A stretch of DNA of 64,000 nucleotides from HK-STAS-PATE-36 sp964565615. GTDB taxonomy: Bacteria; Patescibacteriota; Saccharimonadia; Saccharimonadales; JAGQNJ01. Every line of letters starts with the position of its first letter. Positions within the stretch are counted from its first letter, which is position 1. The stretch covers positions 1 to 64,000 of the forward strand of contig CAZMFO010000002.1 in assembly GCA_964565615.1 (NCBI GenBank), written 5' to 3'. The position numbers and the translations under genes are program-made. Positions 24,723 through 34,315 of the stretch are shown here, piece by piece. The notes beneath the pieces are model-generated. The model was not told the DNA's origin. It was given only the letters and a program-made list of their open reading frames with translations, and searched no databases.

Positions 24723-27041
24723 ATGCCAAGTTATGTATGGCGAGCAGAACATAATCTGGACGATGCAAACCAAGATGTTCCTGGTTATAACTACGGCCAT
24801 AGTGGTTCAGAATTAAGGTTACGCGCAGATAATGATAACAATGTGCGCAAAGTGGTTGGCATAAGGTTTATTGGTGTTATTCCTGCGAACACTAAATCTA
24901 TACCGCAGGCTACTGTATCAGGGCTTATTGCAACGGGTACAGAGATTGGCGCAAATTGCGATATATTATTACAGAAGTCGCTTACAACAAATCAATTTAA
25001 GAATTCAGCAGGGAGTGGTCCTGATGATGTCGTCAGTAGACCATTAACCACTACTAGTATATCGTGGGTGCAAACGATGTCAAATAATGATTCGTTTACA
25101 ACACCAGACTTAAGACCCTTGTTTAAGGAACTAATGGAACTTGCTGGTGCTGTTTTTGGTAATCCGGGCGAGCCGTATGTAGCAACTTCTCCTACAGCTC
25201 AGGATATACAGAATCCAATAGTAATTTTTCGTGGGAAGCTCATAAGTCCACCAGATAATGAGGTAAGGTTCTACTCTTATAATAGTGTGTCTGATCCGTT
25301 AACGCGTACCAGAATACCGAAATTAACGATAAATATAGTACTAAATGATCCTATCCTGGTTCCATCAGATAGACGAACGCATGTTGCGATTCTGTCGGAC
25401 TCGATTGGTTGGGCGTTACAGCCCGGACAACAGTACACAGATTCTTTGATGAGTTTTGCGGCTTTTGGCGCAATCCAAACGACCGGGATGATTAAGCTTG
25501 AGCAGCCACCCGGTGGAATAGTATCTATTGTGCACAATGGGCAACCGTACACAATTGATGATCCTTACGGTGCTGCTGGGATGGGATCGATTACCCCAGA
25601 GGGCAGGCAAGGATATACGCAATATGGGATATTAAAAGACCGCCTAATGCATGCTTTTGGCGTTGCCGAAACGGATATTGTTATTCACGCCTATGGGCTT
25701 GGTGGGACGACCGCAGGACCGGCATCGCGGACTCAGGGTGTTTGGTCTAGCTCAAAGCCTAAAGAAGAACCTTATGATAGTCTAGCCAATATTGCGAACC
25801 CTGGCGGTAATCTAGATGGGATACTTACTAATCCGTTATGGAATTATTATGATGCGGGCGGACAGACCTTGATCGATTTGTTACGAGATACCTCTGTCGA
25901 GAGGCTACTACTTATTTATATCGGTGGTGGTAATGATGCGTTTGCCACTAGTTATGACAGTGCTCTTTTACCCATGAATGCCACTCCTGCAGATCAAGCT
26001 CTGTGGGATACTACCAAAGCTACTATAAAACAAGCCTACAAAGATATCTTTAATTTTTGCAAGGATGTTCGTGATGCTGCTGGGGGGTCAGAGATTGATT
26101 TTCTGCTAGTTGGGTACCCGAATTTTGCGACAGATGACCCACGAATAGCTCCCAGAGTTGTCCAAGTAGATTCCGCACCGGGTGGAACATACCACCGCGG
26201 TAGCTGGCCATCTATTAGCAATCCAGACTCTTGGTATGGAGGCTCAAACGGAACAGATATGGGAGGGTCAATGGCGCCCTATGGCTCCGGTAATGTTAAT
26301 GTTATCCCACACATACCTTGGTTTTTGGCGTACACATATTTTTTTAATGGCGGTAATCATATTGCCGAGACTAATATACCCGGAGTAGATATGAACGCCT
26401 ACGGTCCTCTACCTCGTCCTATGCAAAAGGGCGATCTGGGTATGTTCTTGCAAGTTAAGGCCTTTAATTTTGCTTACAAGACCTTCGACGCTGATTATAT
26501 GGGTACCGAATATGAACGCTGGTATTCTCATTGGGCAGCAGATCATTATGGTGCTTCATTTGCAGGCTGGACAAATCAAGATAAGTGGAACACAGCAGAG
26601 AATTTCTTTAGGGCAGCATATAATGCATACCCCTATTCCTCCGCTGCCAATAATAACCTCCTTGTGTCTGCAACCAACACCAAAATTGCCATATCTTATT
26701 GCACGAGAAATATAAGTAATTTAACAGTTAATTCTATGTTGCATTACACTACCGGCGAGGCATCAGAAGAGGCTATAGCTGACTTGCAGGCAGGGGGGTT
26801 GCAGTGCCAATATGTCAACCTGTGGGATTGTTTAGGGTCAGAGGTTGGTAGTGGGGTAACGGCATCAGCTGGAACATGGGCCTTTCTGGACGGAGTTCAC
26901 CTTACCAAGGAAGCTAGCGAATTATACGCGGATGAGATAATTGCACGAGCTAGGCTTAGTTCGCCTATCTTGCAAACCTTGACAGACTGGAGTGCGGAGG
27001 CAACTTCCAGATTCTTGCAGTTGTTTGGCGAGGGTGTCTAA
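24723..27041 (+). CDS. SGNH/GDSL hydrolase with N-terminal beta domain
   Basis: 772 aa. The first ~210 residues look like a beta-sandwich of the DNRLRE/carbohydrate-binding sort. The hydrolase part has block I ILSDSIGW (nucleophile Ser), block III GGGNDAF and block V DGVHLTKEA with the catalytic Asp-x-x-His. Such enzymes deacetylate or deacylate polysaccharides or lipids. No signal peptide is visible; co-transcribed with the collagen-like protein. Confidence 0.8.
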   Translation: MPSYVWRAEHNLDDANQDVPGYNYGHSGSELRLRADNDNNVRKVVGIRFIGVIPANTKSIPQATVSGLIATGTEIGANCDILLQKSLTTNQFKNSAGSGPDDVVSRPLTTTSISWVQTMSNNDSFTTPDLRPLFKELMELAGAVFGNPGEPYVATSPTAQDIQNPIVIFRGKLISPPDNEVRFYSYNSVSDPLTRTRIPKLTINIVLNDPILVPSDRRTHVAILSDSIGWALQPGQQYTDSLMSFAAFGAIQTTGMIKLEQPPGGIVSIVHNGQPYTIDDPYGAAGMGSITPEGRQGYTQYGILKDRLMHAFGVAETDIVIHAYGLGGTTAGPASRTQGVWSSSKPKEEPYDSLANIANPGGNLDGILTNPLWNYYDAGGQTLIDLLRDTSVERLLLIYIGGGNDAFATSYDSALLPMNATPADQALWDTTKATIKQAYKDIFNFCKDVRDAAGGSEIDFLLVGYPNFATDDPRIAPRVVQVDSAPGGTYHRGSWPSISNPDSWYGGSNGTDMGGSMAPYGSGNVNVIPHIPWFLAYTYFFNGGNHIAETNIPGVDMNAYGPLPRPMQKGDLGMFLQVKAFNFAYKTFDADYMGTEYERWYSHWAADHYGASFAGWTNQDKWNTAENFFRAAYNAYPYSSAANNNLLVSATNTKIAISYCTRNISNLTVNSMLHYTTGEASEEAIADLQAGGLQCQYVNLWDCLGSEVGSGVTASAGTWAFLDGVHLTKEASELYADEIIARARLSSPILQTLTDWSAEATSRFLQLFGEGV

Positions 27042-27111
27042 TCTCCTATTAATGGTATGTTGTGGATAAATAATAAAAAAAGCTTGTTTACTTAAACATA
27101 AGCAGTGTAGT

Positions 27112-27117
27112 ACAATA
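27112..27117 (+). promoter_or_regulatory. Promoter of the 27.1-kb membrane protein gene
   Basis: TACAAT with TTTACT at 27088-27093 (18-bp spacer). The octamer CATAAGCA (27098-27105) sits in the spacer. Confidence 0.45.
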
Positions 27118-27127
27118 CTAGTTAATC

Positions 27128-27718
27128 ATGGTGTCCGAGAAACAAACTCCCAATGGTAGCAGGTTTAATCGTAAGAAAGAGGCCTTGCCATCCCGTATTT
27201 TCCAATCAGTAAAATCAAGCACACCAAAGCAGAAGCAGGTTTTTTTTGTATGTATACTAGCTGGGTTGACCGTCATTCTCTTGTCATTTTACCTCTATGG
27301 CGTGATGGTATCTAATAGTGATACTGACGGTAACGGAAGTGCTAGTACTAATGTTTGTGGCAACAATTCTGAATTGCTGAACAGGGTTAATGATGCAAAG
27401 AATAGTAATAATACAGATGCCCTAAAGGCATTAAAGAACGAAATAAAGAGTAAGCAAGGCTATGAGTATGATCAAAATTGTCTGTATGGATTAATAATTT
27501 ATGCACTTTATAACGGTGACGCGAAAGAAGCCAGACACAGTTACAACAAGTACAAGGCAATTTATAATAATGATGACAACAAATACCTAACGCTAGGGTT
27601 TAAATCTATAGAATCCGTAGAAAAGCTTGGTCAAGGAGTAGCCAATCTAGAAGAGACAACTAAAGTAATGGAGGATAATGTTCGTGTATTTACCCCACCA
27701 AACATTCCTAAGCAATAG
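27128..27718 (+). CDS. Membrane-anchored helical protein, unknown
   Basis: 196 aa. Basic N-terminus (~40 residues), TM helix about 38-60, then an extracytoplasmic helical region (VNDAKNSNNTDALKALKNEIKS..YGLIIYALYNGDAKEARHSYNKYKA) that has the spacing of TPR-like helices. Two cysteines lie in the outer domain. Overlaps the next gene by 41 bp. Confidence 0.6.
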   Translation: MVSEKQTPNGSRFNRKKEALPSRIFQSVKSSTPKQKQVFFVCILAGLTVILLSFYLYGVMVSNSDTDGNGSASTNVCGNNSELLNRVNDAKNSNNTDALKALKNEIKSKQGYEYDQNCLYGLIIYALYNGDAKEARHSYNKYKAIYNNDDNKYLTLGFKSIESVEKLGQGVANLEETTKVMEDNVRVFTPPNIPKQ

Positions 27719-29747
27719 ATTTCGAACGATACTGTTGATCAGTTGGTTATGTGTCGTAAGTGGGATTTGCTTTGTATTTTCTGGCAAAGCCTACGGAGCT
27801 CCAGTACCAACGGTATATGAAGACACATCGGGATGGCCGGCAGACGCCTTAAGTGTAGTACAGGGCTATTGTAATAATAATCCCGGACAGCCATTGTCAA
27901 CTACTATATGGATCTCTGATGCTTCAAATCAAGGTAGGACATCTGTTACTATTGCATCGGGTCAACCGCTTAATTTGGCTTGGCAGATTGGTACCTATAG
28001 ATGCGGTAGCACATGGAACCCACCCACCCCTAATCCAATATTGGGGGGGCAGTATGGTTACTTCAGACCTACAGGTGGACGCTACAGAGTCTTGGATAGC
28101 GCCAATAATGCTGGGCCGTGGATTAGCATCCCTTCATTAAGTACTGATATAGCTAATGCTTTGACACAACTCCCTCCGCAGGCAAGTGGCTCTAATAATG
28201 CGTCTAGGTCATCATGGGCATTTCCTATAGATACGAGCGGGTTTACACCTGGATCTACTCTTACTGTTGAAGTTGAAGTACCCTCTAAGCAGTATGCATT
28301 TTATCCCGGAACACCAAATATATTTGTTTGTATTGAGGATAATACTCCAACCATAATGAATGTCCCACCACATCCGCTTTATACCGGCGATCCAAATAAC
28401 GACGTTTTGAATATCTGTAGGGAGCCAAGACCAAGCTTGAGGATTACCGTTAATGTCGCACCCATTAGGCACTTTGATCTAACTCCTCAGACACCTGTAA
28501 TTAATGGGAAGAACAGCGTTAGTTTTGATATATCGAATAGTGGGGATGGCAATTCTAGATATGATTCTGGTGGTGTTAAAACTGGGGTAACAGCAACCAT
28601 TAATATTTGGAAGAATCCTGACCCCACGTATACTACTGGAAGAATCTATAATGGAACCGTAAATAACATAGATATCGGACCAGGTTCAAGCTGGAGTAGT
28701 GTATTGGGTAGTATGTATCCTGTCCCTCTCCCACCAGGGTTAGTTTTGGGAGATCAAATTTGTGCTCAAATTCAAATACAGCCCGCTACGGGTGTTACAG
28801 ATGGTGCTTCTGACCCGGGAAGTCGTAGCGCGAATGGTGGCCAGCCCGTTTGCATTAGCCTGATTGCTCGGCCTTACTTTAGGGTTTACGGGGGCGATGT
28901 TATTGCTGGTCGTAAGATCGCAAATGGGGTTAATGCTGATTGCACCAAGGATGTTGACAAGAGCGTAAAGGGATACACTAAACAAGTTGGTTCTAAGTGG
29001 GTTGGTGCTGGGTCGCAGTTCGCCGTTAGTGCTACAGGTGCAATCGAAGGATTTATGAGTGCTAGTATGCACAACGATGCTTCGGGTGGTAGTGAGGTCC
29101 CCAGGCCTAGCGGTGGACTAAGTTTTATGAACTCAGGCAATGGCCCTGCTAACCCTCTTGGTTTTGATGGTTCTGCATATATTGGCTGTGCCCCGGATTA
29201 TGATAGTTATGTAAAGAATAATGGTGGTTATACTCCCAGTGGCGGAGGACCTGCGACTTTATTAAGTGGCTTGCCTGCTGGAAATAGGCTTTACTTAGAT
29301 GGAGATTTAACTATAAATGGGAATATAGAAGATCTAACAACAGAATGGGACTCTATTGCCGATATTAAGCCAGTAATAGTTATTGTAAAAGGTAACATTA
29401 ATATAGCTAGCAATGTGACGCGACTAGATGGGTTATACGTGGCTTTGCCTAAGAGTGACGATACAGGGGTGATTAATACATGCTTTCCAATGTCAGCGAG
29501 TTGTAGCAACAATAAGCTTACTGTTAACGGTGCTTTTGTAGCAAAGACAGTCAACCTTTATCGAACTAATGGAGATCTTGAGTCTGCTACGTCAAATGAG
29601 TTGGGTGATAGCCCTCATATAGCTGAAGTATTTAACTTTCCGACCTCTTTCTACCTAGGCCTAAAATACAATGTCTTTAATCCTACTAACCCAGACGCCG
29701 TACAAAGAAAATACGATACCATTGTTGGTTTACCGCCAATACTATAA
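27678..29747 (+). CDS. Large secreted protein, unknown
   Basis: 689 aa. Signal peptide (about residues 14-40, ending near KAYGAP). Extracellular beta-rich region with many Gly, Asn, Ser and Pro residues and paired cysteines, and a C-terminal part with a beta-helix feel (LYLDGDLTINGNIED..KGNINIASNVTRLDGLYVAL). Start supported by GGAGG 4 nt before ATG 27678. It lies just upstream of the pilus operon and may be a surface or pilus-associated protein; function not recognised. Confidence 0.7.
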   Translation: MFVYLPHQTFLSNRFRTILLISWLCVVSGICFVFSGKAYGAPVPTVYEDTSGWPADALSVVQGYCNNNPGQPLSTTIWISDASNQGRTSVTIASGQPLNLAWQIGTYRCGSTWNPPTPNPILGGQYGYFRPTGGRYRVLDSANNAGPWISIPSLSTDIANALTQLPPQASGSNNASRSSWAFPIDTSGFTPGSTLTVEVEVPSKQYAFYPGTPNIFVCIEDNTPTIMNVPPHPLYTGDPNNDVLNICREPRPSLRITVNVAPIRHFDLTPQTPVINGKNSVSFDISNSGDGNSRYDSGGVKTGVTATINIWKNPDPTYTTGRIYNGTVNNIDIGPGSSWSSVLGSMYPVPLPPGLVLGDQICAQIQIQPATGVTDGASDPGSRSANGGQPVCISLIARPYFRVYGGDVIAGRKIANGVNADCTKDVDKSVKGYTKQVGSKWVGAGSQFAVSATGAIEGFMSASMHNDASGGSEVPRPSGGLSFMNSGNGPANPLGFDGSAYIGCAPDYDSYVKNNGGYTPSGGGPATLLSGLPAGNRLYLDGDLTINGNIEDLTTEWDSIADIKPVIVIVKGNINIASNVTRLDGLYVALPKSDDTGVINTCFPMSASCSNNKLTVNGAFVAKTVNLYRTNGDLESATSNELGDSPHIAEVFNFPTSFYLGLKYNVFNPTNPDAVQRKYDTIVGLPPIL

Positions 29748-29786
29748 AAAGAAAAAGTCGCTTGCCTAACAACATAGTGCTTATGC

Positions 29787-29792
29787 TATAAT
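29787..29792 (+). promoter_or_regulatory. Extended -10 promoter of the pilM operon
   Basis: TGC-TATAAT; 7 nt separate it from the pilM ATG, with no ribosome binding site. The upstream AGTGCTTATG is identical to that at 38849-38858 before the pseudopilin operon. Confidence 0.6.
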
Positions 29793-29799
29793 TGTACCA

Positions 29800-30837
29800 A
29801 TGAGTTTATTAACCGGCGTCTCTGATTTTTTTGGACTGGACATCGGCACCTCAGCAATTAGATTAGTAGAACTAAGAGGGGGTGGGCCAGTCAAACAGCT
29901 TGTTCGATTTGGCTATGTGCCAATTGATATTAAGCTTTCGATGAGCGATTCTAAGCCCGATCAGCAAAAAGTTAGTGAGATTATTAGAGATTTGCTGGTT
30001 CAGGCAAGGGTAGTTAGCAAAAATGTAGTTGTTGGCATTCAATCGCAAAGAGTCTTTACTACTTTAGTTGATGTAGATAGGCTATCGTCTGCAGAGCTCG
30101 GTAAGTCAATTAAACTACAGGTTGATTCAATTATTCCAACGCCCGCTACAGAATCCAAAATTGACTGGGCAATGATAGGTGATTCTCCTAAAGATCCATC
30201 CAAGGTTGAAGTTTTACTAACAAGTGTACCAAACGAGTACATTGAAAGTCGTTTAGATATGCTTGAGTCCATCGGGCTTAATGTAATTGCTCTAGAGCCA
30301 GATAACTTGGCTCTAAGTCGGTCGTTATTGCCCCCTGATTCGGTTAGTCCCCAGATGATTGTAGATGTTGGCGAAAACAGTACCGACATCGTTATTGTGG
30401 CTAGTGGGGCACCGCGATTAACTAGATCAATACCTACTGGGGCAAACTCCATCATCAAAGCTGCGGTGCAGAACCTTAATATAGATGAGCCTCAAGCTCG
30501 ACAGTTTGTTTCTAAATTTGGTTTAAGCAAAGATCGTCTAGAAGGGCAAATTTTTAATGCTGTTATTACTACGGTTGATATACTAATGTCGGAGATAGAA
30601 AAATCTATAAAGTTCTTTACTAATCGTTATCAGGTTGGCGTAGAAAAGATTATTATTGCTGGCGCCGGTGCGGTGATTCCTAGTATGCCAGCCTACATAG
30701 CCAATAAATCTGGTCTTAATGTTGAGATAGGTAACTCTTGGCGTAATGTTAGTGTTGGCTCGGCTAGCGAGTCTGACTTAATGGCTTTGTCGCCTTACTT
30801 TGCGGTGGCGACAGGATTGGCAGAGAGGCAAGAATAA
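29800..30837 (+). CDS. pilM: Type IV pilus assembly protein PilM
   Basis: 345 aa actin-like ATPase of the inner-membrane alignment complex. Phosphate-1 motif FFGLDIGTSAIRLVEL, then IVDVGENSTDIVIV and IIIAGAGAVIPSMPAYI are the actin-fold nucleotide-binding segments. It docks on the cytoplasmic tail of PilN. First gene of the pilMNO-BTC cluster; ends overlapping pilN by 1 nt. Confidence 0.93.
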   Translation: MSLLTGVSDFFGLDIGTSAIRLVELRGGGPVKQLVRFGYVPIDIKLSMSDSKPDQQKVSEIIRDLLVQARVVSKNVVVGIQSQRVFTTLVDVDRLSSAELGKSIKLQVDSIIPTPATESKIDWAMIGDSPKDPSKVEVLLTSVPNEYIESRLDMLESIGLNVIALEPDNLALSRSLLPPDSVSPQMIVDVGENSTDIVIVASGAPRLTRSIPTGANSIIKAAVQNLNIDEPQARQFVSKFGLSKDRLEGQIFNAVITTVDILMSEIEKSIKFFTNRYQVGVEKIIIAGAGAVIPSMPAYIANKSGLNVEIGNSWRNVSVGSASESDLMALSPYFAVATGLAERQE

Positions 30838-31529
30838 TGGTCCAATTTAACTTGTTACCAGATGTAAAATTAGAGTATCTTAAGGCACAAAAGACAAAGC
30901 GTACTGTACTTCTTGGCGTTATTTCTGTAACTGCCTTGATGGTGTTTATTTTTGTTTTGCTGTTTTTAATTGTTAATGTTTTTCAGAAACAGCACCTTAC
31001 TAACCTAAACGAAAACATCGAAACCAAAACAAAGGAGCTTAAAGCTGTTCCTGATTTAGATAAAGTATTGACTGTTCAAAACCAATTAAAGGTTTTGCCA
31101 AAGCTACACGAAGACAAGCCAGCTACCAGTCGGTTGGCCGGCTATCTTGTTCAGTTGACGCCTTCTGATGCTAAGATTACAGATGTAACTATTGATTTTA
31201 GCGCCTCAACGATTGATTTAAATGGTACAGCCGGTAACCTAGAGACAATTAACCGATTTGCTGATATTTTAAAGTTTACTAGCTATAAGGTTGTTAACGA
31301 GGAAGAGTCAGATAAAGCCTTTTCGGAGGTAGTACTAAAGGACTTTGGAGTACAGTCAGCTGACGGTGGGCGACCTTCATATGGCATTCAGTTTAAGTTT
31401 AATCCAATTATATTCAATAATACGAAAAATGTTCAATTAGCAGTGCCAAACATTATTTCTACTCGTTCTATTACCGAAAAGCCAACCGACTTATTTGAGA
31501 AGAAGCAACCAACAGCACCGAGGCAATAA
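30837..31529 (+). CDS. pilN: PilN-like type IV pilus protein
   Basis: 230 aa. The N-terminal cytoplasmic sequence VQFNLLPD is the conserved PilN peptide (consensus INLLP) that binds PilM. One TM helix (about 24-46), a coiled coil, then a ferredoxin-like periplasmic-type domain. Position directly after pilM supports the call. Confidence 0.88.
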   Translation: MVQFNLLPDVKLEYLKAQKTKRTVLLGVISVTALMVFIFVLLFLIVNVFQKQHLTNLNENIETKTKELKAVPDLDKVLTVQNQLKVLPKLHEDKPATSRLAGYLVQLTPSDAKITDVTIDFSASTIDLNGTAGNLETINRFADILKFTSYKVVNEEESDKAFSEVVLKDFGVQSADGGRPSYGIQFKFNPIIFNNTKNVQLAVPNIISTRSITEKPTDLFEKKQPTAPRQ

Positions 31530-31539
31530 AGGGGAAGAT

Positions 31540-32205
31540 ATGGACGTATCAAAGGGTAAAAGAGAACTTATTTCTAAAGCAAACTCAACGATGGTTGCCG
31601 TGTCGGCAATCGGGGCATTTTTGATTGTGTTTTCGCTAGTAGCTAGTAAATCGCTGTGGTCGCAACGAACTTATCAGGCCAAAGTAATTGCCAAAAAAGA
31701 AAAGGCAGTCGCCCAACTAGAAGAAAATAAAAAGTCGGTTGAACAGCTTAAGGTTTCATACTCTGCTTTTACTGGCACGCCAGATAACGCTATAGGCGGT
31801 AATCCTAATGGGTCAGGAGATAGAGATGGAAACAATGCCAAAATTGTTCTGGATGCTCTACCAAGTAAGTATGACTTTCCTGCTTTTGTTACCAGCGTCA
31901 AAAAACTACTTACTATGAAGAACTTTTCTCCTAGATCTATCGGAGGTAGTGATGATGAAGTCGCCCAAAGCAAAGCTAGTGATATCAAACCTGTTGAGAT
32001 ACCGTTTCAGTTTACGACAGAGGCGGGCGATTATGCTCGTGCTAAAGAGCTTTTGCTTTCGACCGAGCAATCAATTAGGCCTATCAAGATAAAAAAACTA
32101 TCAATAACAGGAGGCGATGGCGTAGCTCTACAGCTAAGTATTGACGCTAACTCATATTATCAGGGAGCTAAAGGGTTGACTATTACAAAAGAGGTGGTTA
32201 AGTAA
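31540..32205 (+). CDS. pilO: PilO-like type IV pilus protein
   Basis: 221 aa from ATG 31540 (GGGGAAG upstream). Single TM helix (about 18-38), coiled coil (KVIAKKEKAVAQLEENKKSVEQLK), then a small alpha/beta domain. Sequence alone is weak, but the architecture and position after pilN identify it as the PilN partner. Confidence 0.78.
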   Translation: MDVSKGKRELISKANSTMVAVSAIGAFLIVFSLVASKSLWSQRTYQAKVIAKKEKAVAQLEENKKSVEQLKVSYSAFTGTPDNAIGGNPNGSGDRDGNNAKIVLDALPSKYDFPAFVTSVKKLLTMKNFSPRSIGGSDDEVAQSKASDIKPVEIPFQFTTEAGDYARAKELLLSTEQSIRPIKIKKLSITGGDGVALQLSIDANSYYQGAKGLTITKEVVK

Positions 32206-32441
32206 TGAAGCAAAAAGATTTTGTATTGATTGTGGTAATTATGATGGTTGCCGGGATATTTTCGTTTATTGTTTCTGGTATGATTTTCGGTAAGCCAGCT
32301 GACAGAAAAACGCAAGTTGAAGTTGTCGAAAAGATTAGTGCCGATTTTCCTAAAATTGATCAAAGGTACTTCAATAAAGACTCCATAAACTCAACGCAAC
32401 TTATTCAAATTGGCGATCAAAATAATCAAGCGCCTTTTTAA
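32205..32441 (+). CDS. Small single-TM protein in the pilus operon
   Basis: 78 aa. TM helix near the N-terminus (residues ~7-28), extracytoplasmic polar tail. It overlaps the pilO stop by 1 nt and precedes pilB, the position where pilP lies in other bacteria, but no lipobox or PilP domain is seen. Confidence 0.65.
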   Translation: MKQKDFVLIVVIMMVAGIFSFIVSGMIFGKPADRKTQVEVVEKISADFPKIDQRYFNKDSINSTQLIQIGDQNNQAPF

Positions 32442-32467
32442 TGGCAAAAGTTGGGGCACGTTGAGTT

Positions 32468-34294
32468 ATGAGTGTCTTATCGGCAGAAGTTCAACAAAAG
32501 GTTGAAGATTCTTTAATAGAGCAAAAATTGATATTGCGCTCAAAGGTAGATGAGCTTAAACAGCGAGCAAAAAGCGACAGCACACCCTTGTTTAGTTTAC
32601 TGGTTAGCGACGGAAATATATCTGATGAAGTCCTAACAAAAACTATTGCCCACGTCAGCAATATTCCTTATGTTAATCTGTCAGAGGCAGTTATTAGCAG
32701 TAAAGTTTTAGGATTGTTGCCAAAAGAAGTTGCCGAGCGTTATATGGCTGTCCCTCTTGGAGAAATGCAACATCGGTTGGTGGTGGGAATGCTTGACCCA
32801 GACAATGTTCAGGCCATAGATTACCTATCTAACAAAATCGGGCGTCCGGTCAAGGTTTTTGCGGCAAGCGAAACAGGTATTCGTAACGTGCTTAAACAGT
32901 ACAGAACGGCTTCAAATGCCGAGATTACTAATGCTTACCCCAATCAAGCTCCCGGAGGTGGGATTGATCTTCCGAGCGAGATAAAAAACTTTAAGGGTGA
33001 TATAGAAGTTGCACCAGGGTTGCTACCTAATTCGGCTATCAAAACAATCTCGCAAGATTCACCAATTAGCAAGGTGCTTTCGGCAATTTTGGAGTATGCC
33101 GCCAATAATGGTGCTAGCGATATTCATATTGAGCCACTCGAGAAGGAACTTCAGATTCGGTGTCGGATAGATGGTGTATTGCGCGAAGTTATGAAGCTCC
33201 CAAAAGCTACCGAGCCACCACTAATCTCTAGGGTTAAGATATTATCTAGTCTAAAAATTGACGAGCACCGCTTACCGCAAGATGGGCAGTTTACTGTTAA
33301 CATTGCAGACCGTGATATTGACCTTCGTATTGCTATTTCACCAGTAGTGTGGGGCGAACAGGTGGTAATTCGCTTGCTTGATAAAACTGGCACTAGCTTA
33401 AAACTAGAGGATATGGGGTATAAAGGTCGTGCTTTGCGTACCATACGGAGAGCACTAGAGCACCCTAACGGAATGGTTTTGACTTCAGGTCCAACTGGTT
33501 CTGGTAAGTCAACGTCTATGTATGCACTTTTGCAAGAGATAAAGGACGACTCTATTAATATCGTTACCCTAGAAGACCCTGTAGAGTATAAAATGCAAGG
33601 GATCAATCAAATACAGGTAAATACCGATGTTGGACTAACCTTTGCCTCTGGCTTAAGATCTATTTTGCGTCAAGATCCTGATGTGGTTATGGTTGGAGAA
33701 ATTAGAGATAAAGAAACAGCTACATTGGCTGTTCAGGCGGCATTAACGGGGCATTTAGTGTTCTCTACACTGCACACAAACTCGGCAGCGGGCATTTTGC
33801 CCCGGTTATTAGATATGGGTATTGAGCCGTTCTTGATAGCCTCAACAGTGCGGACGGTTATTGGGCAAAGACTGGTGCGTCGTTTAGCCGACGGAGCAGA
33901 ACCATATACCTCAAATGTTGCCGAAACAACAGCTATACATCAGACATTAGCTGGGATTTTGCCAAAGAATACAACAGAAGTTAAGAAGTTTGCCGAAGAT
34001 ATTGGATATAAAACCTTGCCACTTATTACCGAAAACGCTTATACTTTATATAAGGGCAAAGATTCTTCTTCTGCGCCCGGTGGCTACAAAGGAAGAATGG
34101 GGTTGTATGAAGTGTTTGATGTAACACCAGAAATACAGCAACTTATCCTTAAACGAGCAACTAGCAACGAAATTCAAAAGGTTGCCTTAGCTCAAGGTAT
34201 GGTTAGTATGCGTCAAGACGGCTACTTAAAAGCCTTAAGTGGACTAACTACACTAGATGAAGTCAATCGCGTAGCAGCAGACGATAGTGCTTAA
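32468..34294 (+). CDS. pilB: Type IV pilus extension ATPase PilB
   Basis: 608 aa hexameric ATPase that powers pilin polymerisation. N-terminal MshEN/GSPII_E domain (about 50-160), then the motor: Walker A GPTGSGKS (about residue 341), Asp box VTLEDPVEY, Walker B RSILRQDPDVVMVGEIRD, His box ALTGHLVFSTLHTNS. The tetracysteine zinc motif usual in GspE/PilB is missing; the matching region reads RRLADGAEPYTSN. Confidence 0.95.
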   Translation: MSVLSAEVQQKVEDSLIEQKLILRSKVDELKQRAKSDSTPLFSLLVSDGNISDEVLTKTIAHVSNIPYVNLSEAVISSKVLGLLPKEVAERYMAVPLGEMQHRLVVGMLDPDNVQAIDYLSNKIGRPVKVFAASETGIRNVLKQYRTASNAEITNAYPNQAPGGGIDLPSEIKNFKGDIEVAPGLLPNSAIKTISQDSPISKVLSAILEYAANNGASDIHIEPLEKELQIRCRIDGVLREVMKLPKATEPPLISRVKILSSLKIDEHRLPQDGQFTVNIADRDIDLRIAISPVVWGEQVVIRLLDKTGTSLKLEDMGYKGRALRTIRRALEHPNGMVLTSGPTGSGKSTSMYALLQEIKDDSINIVTLEDPVEYKMQGINQIQVNTDVGLTFASGLRSILRQDPDVVMVGEIRDKETATLAVQAALTGHLVFSTLHTNSAAGILPRLLDMGIEPFLIASTVRTVIGQRLVRRLADGAEPYTSNVAETTAIHQTLAGILPKNTTEVKKFAEDIGYKTLPLITENAYTLYKGKDSSSAPGGYKGRMGLYEVFDVTPEIQQLILKRATSNEIQKVALAQGMVSMRQDGYLKALSGLTTLDEVNRVAADDSA

Positions 34295-34315
34295 AGAAAG
34301 AAGGTGGGATAACAA

